The notes under the pieces were generated by a model. The model saw only the letters and a list, made by a program, of their open reading frames with translations. It was not told where the DNA came from and did no database searches. From positions 1 to 7,937 of the forward strand of contig SKVC01000088.1 in assembly GCA_007129655.1 (NCBI GenBank): a DNA stretch of 7,937 nucleotides, written 5' to 3'. Of this stretch, positions 1-5,840 are shown in pieces (positions within the stretch are counted from its first letter, which is position 1; every line of letters begins with the position of its first letter). This DNA is from Thermoplasmata archaeon (GTDB taxonomy: Archaea; Thermoplasmatota; Thermoplasmata; Halarchaeoplasmatales; Halarchaeoplasmataceae). Position numbers and translations under genes: made by a program.

Positions 1-787
1 ATATTCTAGGACTCCAATCTACATTGTAATGATATATCTGTTCTCTCCAGTGGCAGTGCTTTCGATGGTCCGCTTTTTCAAACCAATCGATCATTTTTTT
101 GTTCATTAACAGCGTTTTAGGATATAGTGATCTTACCCATCTCAGCTCTTTGATGATTTTTTCACGTACTTTCTTATCAAGTACTTTTTCATTACCATCG
201 ATTGACCTCATAAATATATTGCAAAGAACGCCGGAGAAATTCTTTTCTTTTGCTAGCAGAACCACCTTTTCAAGATCTTTATAATTTTCTTTTGTAAGGA
301 CCATATTTATCATGACCCGTCCATCTCCCTGGTAATTCATCATCGCTCTGTCAAAAACTCCTCTACCTCTTATTTTATCATTTTTATCTCTCATACCATC
401 AATTGACAATATTACCTTTATATCCCATTCATCAGGTATTTTAATCAGTCCGTTTGTGGAGATGTATACGAAGGGAAAGGTTTTTACTGCCCTTTCTACG
501 ACATCCATTCTCAATGTAGGCTCCCCTCCCATTATCTGAACCAATCTAATTCCAGATCGATACATCTCATCAAATCTCTCTTCCCAGACTCGAAGCGATA
601 CATCTTCTTTTGCTTTTATATTGGATTGAATATTATAACAATGATCACATCTAAGATTACATCTATCTGTTACATTAAATTCAGCAGCAAATGTTTTCCC
701 GAAAAGAGAGCTATTAACTTCAAGTAGAAATAGATGTGTTAATTTGACGAAGTTTCTTATATGTATATTTGTTGTTTTCCCAGTCAT
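1..787 (-). CDS. Radical SAM enzyme, C-terminus cut off by the window edge
   Basis: This frame is open from an ATG at 787 to the left edge (262 codons), so the gene continues outside. The protein carries the radical SAM CxxxCxxC motif that holds the 4Fe-4S cluster (C43, C47, C50, in the context CNLRCDHC), followed by the SAM-binding GGEP motif (87-90), an STNG strand end (110-113) and LSIDG (127-131), all in canonical order. Such enzymes cleave SAM to a 5'-deoxyadenosyl radical in the cytoplasm; the substrate cannot be told. A histidine/cysteine-rich stretch near residues 241-246 (HRKHCH) may begin an auxiliary-cluster region beyond the edge. AAAGGT (796-791) lies only three bases before the ATG, a weak ribosome site. 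It is the last of three radical SAM genes on this strand, 103 bases after its neighbour. The N-terminal 30 residues precede the barrel and are of unknown role. Confidence 0.9.
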   Translation of the reverse strand, partial: MTGKTTNIHIRNFVKLTHLFLLEVNSSLFGKTFAAEFNVTDRCNLRCDHCYNIQSNIKAKEDVSLRVWEERFDEMYRSGIRLVQIMGGEPTLRMDVVERAVKTFPFVYISTNGLIKIPDEWDIKVILSIDGMRDKNDKIRGRGVFDRAMMNYQGDGRVMINMVLTKENYKDLEKVVLLAKEKNFSGVLCNIFMRSIDGNEKVLDKKVREKIIKELRWVRSLYPKTLLMNKKMIDWFEKADHRKHCHWREQIYHYNVDWSPRI

Positions 788-810
788 ATAACCTTTCTCT
801 ATTTATAAGT

Positions 811-824
811 TTAATTTTTAATAT
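811..824 (-). promoter_or_regulatory. Possible TATA box for the leftmost radical SAM gene
   Basis: Read on the minus strand this is ATATTAAAAATTAA, centred about 31 bases before the ATG at 787. With usual archaeal spacing (about 26 bases to the start site) transcription would start near 793, giving a leader of a few bases. A second AT-rich string, TTATAAAT (803-810), is too close to the ATG to serve. The whole spacer is AT-rich, so this is a weak call. Confidence 0.3.
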
Positions 825-890
825 GAAATTACAATTACAACGATTTTTCTACTATATATGATTTTTCGAGGTAAAATAGAATTTATGTTT

Positions 891-2201
891 TTATAATGAT
901 GAGTAGTCAAACGTATTTGCTAATAACATATTTTTAAAGAGGTAAATTCCAGAATGGAAAAATCCCTTTTCGCGCATATGTCTTTTAGCTAGTTTAAGGT
1001 GTGTTCTTAATAGATGTCTCCTAGGATGGCATTTAAGAAGGGATTCTATCAGTAATTTTCTAAGTTCTTCTGGCGTGAAATTCGGATGATTCCAAACGAG
1101 ATGCATGGTATCAAATTTACTCCAGTCTTTATCGAATATTCCATACTTGCTTTCGATCTCTTCCCAAAGAACGGTTTCGGGCAAAGGCGTCAATATCCGG
1201 ATTTGTGTGTGATCTATCTGTAAATTCTTCAGCTTGTTTACTTCTTCTTTAACACTTTTTTTAGTGTCCTTTTCAAATCCTATTATGAAGAACCCTAAAA
1301 GATACAGGTAATTTCTAATCTCTTTTATGAACTCGATCGTTTCTGAAGCATCTATTTTTACTTTATTCATTGAACCCAATATGTCTTGCGAGAAACTTTC
1401 AATCCCTATGAATGCCCCCAATAACCCCATCTCATACCATTCTTTCCAATTATCAGATAAATGTTTTATGGTGGTCATGCAGTACCAATGAATATCGTAG
1501 CTATATAGAAGTTCTATAACCTTTTTAGTATGATTAGGGAATAATGAAAAGTTTTCATCATATATTATAACTTCTCGGATACCCATTTCGTTGTATTTAT
1601 CGATCACCTCCTTTATGCTATCGAGAGGGATTTTTTTTGTTTTCTTACAAAATGAGGGTGTTTGGCAAAAATCGCATTTCAATGGACATCCTCTGGTTGT
1701 AAATAATATTCCTAACGGATTAATCTTTAAGCCGAAGGAAGTTTGTACGTACCATACAAGAGGAGGATGTTTTATTGTATTTAGATTTAAACCTAGTTTT
1801 TTTGCAACTTCAAGTTCAGCATACCCTATTAATATCTCGTCGAAAAGATGACTTATACTCGGGGTTAACGCACCGTAATTTCCCGCCCATAATTCGGTAC
1901 CTTTTGACATATTTTTGGCGGTGTTGACCATATTTTTCACAATGTCTGTTTCGTTTAAATAAAATGAATATCCTACTATGTCGTATCCTTCTTTTAGTCT
2001 ACTTTTATATTCATCCCATGAAGGGTATTCCAGGATATCTATATTTGGAATATTGTACTTGATAAATCTAAGGCCGAAGGAATTGATTCTAGGAAAACTG
2101 TATGTAAATAGCTTACGCTGAGTATCTCTTCTGAAGTTATCCCAGTATATTTCAGGCATTCTGGGAACTGTTGTTAAAAGGACTTTCTTATCCGCAACCA
2201 T
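891..2201 (-). CDS. Cobalamin-domain-type (B12-binding-like) radical SAM protein
   Basis: The 436-residue protein has the two-part layout of B12-dependent radical SAM enzymes. Residues 1 to about 140 form a Rossmann-like region (KKVLLTTVP strand at 5-13, YDIVGYSF at 73-80, LWAGNYGAL at 104-112, then a DEILIGYAE segment at 121-129). A radical SAM barrel follows, with FTTRGCPLKCDFC carrying C172, C176 and C179, then IIYDENFS and GIESF, both typical barrel strands. Family members do methylations, ring closures and other C-C chemistry on lipids, cofactors, antibiotics or peptides. The N-domain lacks the DxHxxG cobalamin-ligand motif, so any cobalamin would bind base-off without a protein histidine, or the domain may not bind it. 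Residues 370-436 form a basic, mostly helical tail. The ATG at 2201 has no ribosome site; an in-frame TTG at 2222 is less likely. The specific reaction is unknown. Confidence 0.85.
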   Translation of the reverse strand: MVADKKVLLTTVPRMPEIYWDNFRRDTQRKLFTYSFPRINSFGLRFIKYNIPNIDILEYPSWDEYKSRLKEGYDIVGYSFYLNETDIVKNMVNTAKNMSKGTELWAGNYGALTPSISHLFDEILIGYAELEVAKKLGLNLNTIKHPPLVWYVQTSFGLKINPLGILFTTRGCPLKCDFCQTPSFCKKTKKIPLDSIKEVIDKYNEMGIREVIIYDENFSLFPNHTKKVIELLYSYDIHWYCMTTIKHLSDNWKEWYEMGLLGAFIGIESFSQDILGSMNKVKIDASETIEFIKEIRNYLYLLGFFIIGFEKDTKKSVKEEVNKLKNLQIDHTQIRILTPLPETVLWEEIESKYGIFDKDWSKFDTMHLVWNHPNFTPEELRKLLIESLLKCHPRRHLLRTHLKLAKRHMREKGFFHSGIYLFKNMLLANTFDYSSL

Positions 2202-2227
2202 TTACAATATGTAAAATGCAAAAGGCC

Positions 2228-2238
2228 ATTATGTATCT
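2228..2238 (-). promoter_or_regulatory. Possible TATA box for the B12-type radical SAM gene
   Basis: The minus strand reads GATACATAATG here, centred about 32 bases before the ATG at 2201, which predicts a start site near 2207 and a nearly leaderless transcript. That agrees with the missing ribosome site before this gene. The match to a TATA consensus is only fair. Confidence 0.3.
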
Positions 2239-2253
2239 TTCTATCATCGTTTC

Positions 2254-2416
2254 TTAAATCAACTTTGCTTTTTTTGGAAATTCCCATGATCCTTTAAGAA
2301 CTGCATTTATAGTACCGTAATCTGGTGTTTTTAATTGCAATTTCAAACACCCTCTCTGTATATAAAGATCTAACATAGGAATAACTCCAAAAGCTTTAGC
2401 CTTGTGGATTACTCAT
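2254..2416 (-). pseudogene. Truncated N-terminal fragment of an FkbM-type methyltransferase
   Basis: A 51-codon open stretch (2409 to 2257, stop TAA 2256-2254) reads IHKAKAFGVIPMLDLYIQRG, then LKLQLKTPDYGTINAVLKG and SWEFPKKAKLI. The order 'hydrophobic strand, K-T-P-D-x-G-T-I, aromatic-F-P, K-L-I' is what I know from the segment just before the SAM-binding loop (V-D-I-G-A-N-I-G) of FkbM-family methyltransferases, which usually O-methylate sugars or polyketides. Here a stop comes exactly where that loop should start, so the catalytic core is gone. An ATG at 2416 opens the wrong frame (stop after six codons); removing one A near 2410 would join it as M-S-I-H-K. A TATA-like TTATAATAT about 20-25 bases before that ATG could be its old promoter. 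Family assignment rests on memory of motif order only. Confidence 0.45.
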
Positions 2417-2498
2417 TATAATGTCTTTCACTAATATTATAATCTATGCAAAAACCGCTCTAGAACTAGTCATATCTCTCGTCTATATTTGATTTAAA

Positions 2499-3416
2499 TT
2501 ATCTTAACCAAAGTAATCTATCTTCCAAACCTGTAGATATTTTCAAAAATTTAAGCGAGTCAAACCTTAGCTTCATCGCTTCTGTAAGTTCGCCGTAACA
2601 TCCAAGGTTACAAACTTCACATTTGCACATCTCTAATTGCTCTACCGTACATCCTTGTCGTAAGGTTAAATCAGTGTCTATCAATAGGGTTAAGAACGAT
2701 GGGCATTTTTCCTTGCGACGCTTCTTTCCAATAGCCTTAAGGTATGAGTAAGAACTGATTATGTTATATTCCTTTTTCTTTTTCAGCTCGATGATGTTTT
2801 TTGCTACTTTCTCTTGTTCCGATAAAGAGAGAGCTAGGTCTTTAGAACTTTTGTAAGGATACATGAAATTGAACCAAATTCCATCAGTCAAAGGAGAAAA
2901 AAATGAGGTTACCTTTTCAATTTGATGAACATTACATTTGTTCAATGTTAGCCCTACTATCTTTTTTACATCTTCATTCCTTTTAATATTCTCTACAATC
3001 TTATCGAAAACGCCTTTTTCACGATTTTTGTCGTGAGTTTTACCAAAACCTTCAAGAGAGATCCAATAACAATCCGGGTCATGTTCTCCGAAGTCATTTA
3101 TCCCGTTAGTGATCAACATAACCAGCATTCCGAGGTCTTTTCCATACGAGATAAGATCATCTATATCATCTCGTTCCGTAGGTTCACCCCCTTCAAGGAT
3201 AAGATGAATGACACCCATTTCTCTAGCATTTTCAAAAGCTCTAAACCAATCTTCGGTACTCGCTTCTTTTATATCCCTTTTCCACCAAGGACAATGATCA
3301 CATTTTAAACCACATTTGTTCGTTACTTTCGATACCGCCGTAAGTGGTGTCCTATCCCCCGATTTCCATCGGAGATATCTATATATGTAATACGGTATGA
3401 ACTGACCAGGTCGCAT
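2499..3416 (-). CDS. Radical SAM protein with a C-terminal cysteine cluster
   Basis: The 305-residue protein has CGLKCDHC (C35, C39, C42) for the SAM-cleaving 4Fe-4S cluster, the SAM-binding GGEPT motif (76-80), an LITNG strand (101-105) and WISLEG (118-123), so the barrel appears intact. After residue 235 comes a second cysteine-rich part with C238, C256, C264, C266, C269 and C273; the spacing C-x7-C-x-C-x2-C-x3-C suggests an auxiliary iron-sulfur cluster resembling, but not matching, a SPASM or twitch domain. Such clusters often help bind peptide or small-molecule substrates. Product and substrate are unknown. The ATG at 3416 follows a strong TATA box with no room for a ribosome site, so the transcript is probably leaderless. 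It is the most upstream of the three minus-strand radical SAM genes; 297 bases holding a gene fragment separate it from the next. Confidence 0.88.
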   Translation of the reverse strand: MRPGQFIPYYIYRYLRWKSGDRTPLTAVSKVTNKCGLKCDHCPWWKRDIKEASTEDWFRAFENAREMGVIHLILEGGEPTERDDIDDLISYGKDLGMLVMLITNGINDFGEHDPDCYWISLEGFGKTHDKNREKGVFDKIVENIKRNEDVKKIVGLTLNKCNVHQIEKVTSFFSPLTDGIWFNFMYPYKSSKDLALSLSEQEKVAKNIIELKKKKEYNIISSYSYLKAIGKKRRKEKCPSFLTLLIDTDLTLRQGCTVEQLEMCKCEVCNLGCYGELTEAMKLRFDSLKFLKISTGLEDRLLWLR

Positions 3417-3440
3417 ATTAATATAATTCTTTGCTTCCTG

Positions 3441-3448
3441 ATTTATAC
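3441..3448 (-). promoter_or_regulatory. Archaeal TATA box (with BRE) for the radical SAM gene at 3416
   Basis: The minus strand reads CAAAAAGTATAAATC across this site: a purine-rich BRE-like run followed by GTATAAAT. Its centre is about 29 bases before the ATG, putting the start site near 3419, two or three bases from the start codon. This is one of the clearest promoters in the window and indicates a leaderless transcript. Confidence 0.6.
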
Positions 3449-3468
3449 TTTTTGGTCTATATCAGTAC

Positions 3469-3859
3469 TTAGAAGAGTAAATTCCCTAATGTCTCCTCTT
3501 CCGGACTTGATTTATGAATATCTGTAAAATCTATTGCCAACATCACCGGTTTATCAAATAGCCGTTTTTCTTTTGCTTTTGATAGCATGTTTTCAAAACT
3601 TCATCAAACCCTTTTCCCAACACATCGTGTGGTTGACTCGATAGTGTGGACAATATAGTGTCTCCCGCAGGAACCTCAAAACCAACATCTCTTAATTCCT
3701 CCGATACTTGTTGTACTTATATTTGGTTTACACCAGCCCATATCCATGCAAGAAATTCATCACTGTTTTCGTACTGACTATTCTTACCTTTGACCAGCTC
3801 TATATTCTTATCAAGCGTTGCTACTATTATTCCACCCCATCATATCTTTTAAATCGCAT
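3469..3859 (-). pseudogene. Decayed DDE transposase remnant (insertion-sequence debris)
   Basis: Joined across frames, the minus strand reads like the N-terminal half of an archaeal DDE transposase. Pieces include DEFLAWIWAGVNQI, then a TAA stop (3720-3718 region), VQQVSEELRDVGFEVPAGDT, ILSTLSSQP, DVLGKGFDE, a frameshift near 3595, and AKEKRLFDKPVMLAIDFTDI. The last segment contains the first catalytic aspartate (LAIDFTDI) preceded by the characteristic L/K-P-V strand, as in ISH3-like and related archaeal elements. After it the similarity fades and a TAA (3471-3469) ends the frame; the second Asp and the Glu of the triad are missing. A further frame change near 3830-3840 may link an ATG at 3859 (MRFKRYDGVE). 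The element is therefore dead. I see no convincing terminal inverted repeats. The promoter of the neighbouring radical SAM gene lies just beyond the break. Confidence 0.6.
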
Positions 3860-4170
3860 CTTATCGTCTGACACCAAAATGTAAATGGATTTCAATATAA
3901 AAGTTACTTATGTTTTCTACTCTCCGAAGTACTTTAGATATGAAAAATTTTGTTAGATATATTAACACAACTAAATTATCGTATGAAAAGAAGGTTGTAG
4001 AATATTTGATGATTTATACCACAAAATAGCCATAGTGGCCCCGGGACATCTTCATCACATATAACCGGAATTTAACAAATGTATGATCTCCAATAACTCA
4101 TGTTAACAGTAAAATCTCATCAATACTAAATGAAAAAGGTTATTAACCGAGTGCCCGCTATCGGTGATAT
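3860..4170. other. Intergenic stretch without a convincing gene
   Basis: This 311-base AT-rich stretch separates the transposase debris from the operon on the right. The plus strand has a TATA-like AATATAAAA (about 3894-3902) and, 40 bases on, a 29-codon ORF (3940-4029) rich in K, Y and V, with no recognisable similarity. A short GC-rich patch (about 4033-4050) stands out from the AT-rich surroundings but folds into nothing obvious. The last 35 bases carry the promoter of the next gene. No RNA gene was recognised. Confidence 0.5.
4139..4147 (+). promoter_or_regulatory. Possible TATA box of the three-gene operon
   Basis: GTTATTAAC here follows a purine-rich AAAAAG that could be a BRE. Its centre is 28 bases before the ATG at 4171, so transcription would begin right at or a base or two before the start codon. 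No ribosome site precedes that ATG, which fits a leaderless first gene; the internal genes of the operon do have ribosome sites. Confidence 0.4.
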
Positions 4171-4602
4171 ATGCCTGTAAAAGATTTTGAATTACGATCG
4201 ATAGACGCCGAGAGATTCACCGAAAAGGGAGCGAAGAGAAAGAATATCAGGGTTGACCACAATAGTTCGGTTACAAAGATGAACCATATCGGTAAAGGGA
4301 TAACCGAGATAAACTTCAGATTTACAGCTAGCTATGCCGGTATGGGTCGAATCGAGCTCGAGGGTCGTTTGGAATACGAAGGAGGCGGAAATGACCTGGC
4401 CAAAAAATGGCGGAAAACCAATAAGATGCCGAATCAAGTGGCAAATGAGATACACTCTACCATACTGTCAAACTGTATACCAGAATCAGTTATGATCGCT
4501 AGAGACCTTCATCTACCGCCCCCGATACCACTACCTAAGGTCAATATCCCTCAAGATGGAGATTCTAAGAAGAAGCCGAGCGGTGGGATGGAAGTCGCCT
4601 GA
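4171..4602 (+). CDS. Small conserved archaeal-type protein, tentatively SecB-like
   Basis: This 143-residue soluble protein has no signal peptide or membrane segment. Residues 30-72 look like antiparallel beta strands (a TEINFRFTASYA strand, then RIELEGRLEYEGG), followed by a helical region (73-112) and a proline motif, LPPPIPLPKVNI (115-126). Residues 127-143 are a polar, probably disordered tail. Beta sheet, then helices, then a Pro-Pro-x-x-x-x-P-x-V-N-like end recalls the SecB chaperone fold, for which archaeal relatives are known; this is a resemblance of layout, not a recognised signature, and the protein may be an uncharacterised family. The ATG is the only reasonable start because an in-frame TGA lies at 4165. 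It heads an operon with the DUF447 gene (15 bases later, same reading frame) and the PHP gene. A protein-handling role would be inference only. Confidence 0.8.
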   Translation: MPVKDFELRSIDAERFTEKGAKRKNIRVDHNSSVTKMNHIGKGITEINFRFTASYAGMGRIELEGRLEYEGGGNDLAKKWRKTNKMPNQVANEIHSTILSNCIPESVMIARDLHLPPPIPLPKVNIPQDGDSKKKPSGGMEVA

Positions 4603-4617
4603 TCAGGGGGAAGAGAG

Positions 4618-5187
4618 GTGGTCCATAGAGAAGGTATACTGGTCTCGTGGAACCATCATGTAAACGCTGCTGCTGTAGGAGCGGATATTGAAAAAGATAA
4701 GATGTCATTCCGTATCTATAAGCCGGCGGATACCGCGAAGAATTTGGAACACAATTCCAGATTCACATATTCTTTAACGGATTCTCCCGAATTATTTTAC
4801 AAAGCATCTCTAACCGGTGCAGATTCATCTTCCTGCGAGTTGGATTCGGAAGAGATCAAGGAAGAAGACGGTTTTTATTATCCGGTGAAGGCTACACAAA
4901 CACACTTTTGTAAAATTTCAAAAATCACTCCTGGTGTTGTAACTGATGAATACGGGACTTCAGAGATCTTGGACCTCGAAGCAGAAATACTATCTCATAA
5001 AGGGAAAGAGAACTACATCCAGCGGGAAGACCCTTTAGTAGATGCCATGGTACACGCCAGCCGATATCAAATCTTAGATGCTCCGGCGATGAAAGACAGA
5101 ATACGCCGAAAAGTTACAGAGACACTGAAGGACGAAAGGGGAGAATTAGCGGACAAAATAAGAGAAAAAGTGGGTGTTAGTCAGTGA
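4618..5187 (+). CDS. DUF447 family protein (FMN-binding split-barrel type)
   Basis: The 189-residue protein matches the DUF447 pattern as I know it: an N-terminal strand with N-x-x-x-N-A-A-x-x-G (N12, N16, A17, A18, G21), then TAKNLEHNSRFTYSLTDSP (39-57) and LFYKASLTG (59-67). The family is common in archaea and has a flavin-reductase-like split-barrel fold that can bind FMN; its physiological reaction is not established. Residues 137-180 form helices typical of its C-terminal part. The start is GTG: the frame has no other usual start between the previous gene's stop (4602) and residue 29, and AGGGGGAA (4605-4612) lies five bases before it as a ribosome site. The gene is translationally linked to the next by a four-base overlap (GTGA). 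The upstream gene is in the same frame, with a single TGA between them. Confidence 0.85.
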   Translation: MVHREGILVSWNHHVNAAAVGADIEKDKMSFRIYKPADTAKNLEHNSRFTYSLTDSPELFYKASLTGADSSSCELDSEEIKEEDGFYYPVKATQTHFCKISKITPGVVTDEYGTSEILDLEAEILSHKGKENYIQREDPLVDAMVHASRYQILDAPAMKDRIRRKVTETLKDERGELADKIREKVGVSQ

Positions 5188-5840
5188 AAATAGACCTACA
5201 TATACACTCAAAGTACTCTAGTGACTCGCAATCTACGCCTAGAGATATCATCAAGGTAGCAAAAAAGCGCGGCCTTTCAGGTATCGCCATAACGGACCAC
5301 AATTCCATGCAAGGCTATCGTTCTATCAAGAAAAACACTCCTCTAACAATCATACCTGGTATAGAGATAAGTACAGATTCCGGCCATATAATCGCCCTGG
5401 GCATCCAGGATAATTTTTCTATCGAGCGGCGAAGTGTAGAGGAAACTCTTGAGTTAATATACGAACAAGGCGGCATAGCAGTGGCACCGCATCCTTACCG
5501 CTTCTGGTCCGGGTTGGGGGAGCACGTCGTCAAGAAAAACAGGTGGAGTGCGGTAGAAACACTCAATGGTCGAAGTAGCATTTTGAGCAACAAATTAGCT
5601 TCCGAATTGGCAAAAAAGCTTGATAGCTCTGTTGTAGGCGGAAGTGATAGTCACAGCCTGGTAACTATAGGCAAAGCTTACACCCTTATGGGATCAGCTT
5701 CCACATGGGAGGATGTTATCGATGCTATCGAAAGAGGGAAAACATCCGTAGCCGGTAGTTCCCGTACTTTTAGAGAAACCTGTGGTTACGCGGGTAAAGC
5801 GTTGAGAGAATGGGCAGGAAGAGGATTCAATCGGATATGA
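5184..5840 (+). CDS. PHP-domain metal-dependent phosphoesterase
   Basis: This 218-residue protein is a stand-alone PHP domain, the fold used by histidinol phosphatase, DNA polymerase proofreading domains and 3',5'-nucleotide phosphatases. The metal ligands are visible in order: DLHIHSKYSSD (H6, H8, D14), ITDHN (D38, H39), PGIEIS (E61), APHPYR (H103) and GGSDSH (D155, H157), so the three-metal site looks complete and the enzyme should be active. It most resembles the short archaeal 'PHP domain' hydrolases; whether it acts on nucleotides or another phosphate ester cannot be told. The start is GTG overlapping the DUF447 stop (GTGA), with GGGTG seven bases before it. Its 3' end overlaps the convergent DUF368 gene by 14 bases. 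The basic C-terminal 25 residues lie outside the core. Confidence 0.92.
   Translation: MKIDLHIHSKYSSDSQSTPRDIIKVAKKRGLSGIAITDHNSMQGYRSIKKNTPLTIIPGIEISTDSGHIIALGIQDNFSIERRSVEETLELIYEQGGIAVAPHPYRFWSGLGEHVVKKNRWSAVETLNGRSSILSNKLASELAKKLDSSVVGGSDSHSLVTIGKAYTLMGSASTWEDVIDAIERGKTSVAGSSRTFRETCGYAGKALREWAGRGFNRI

Noticed and set aside
99..284. 61-codon plus-strand frame
   Set aside because: It lies opposite the radical SAM gene, whose motifs are clear on the minus strand.
788..890. Search for a RiPP precursor peptide between the radical SAM genes
   Set aside because: The spacer is AT-rich with stops in the minus-strand frames read and no ORF of useful length; the 2202-2498 spacer holds only the methyltransferase fragment.
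2460..2470. CTAG-AA-CTAG as an insertion target or attachment site
   Set aside because: No second copy was seen near the remnants, so nothing supports a site duplication.
4036..4072. Short frame reading KIAIVAPGHLHHI after the 29-codon ORF
   Set aside because: It is only about 20 codons long with stops on both sides and no recognised family.
4021..4075. GC-rich patch as a tRNA or small RNA
   Set aside because: No cloverleaf arms or TTC loop could be formed; only tiny stems are present.
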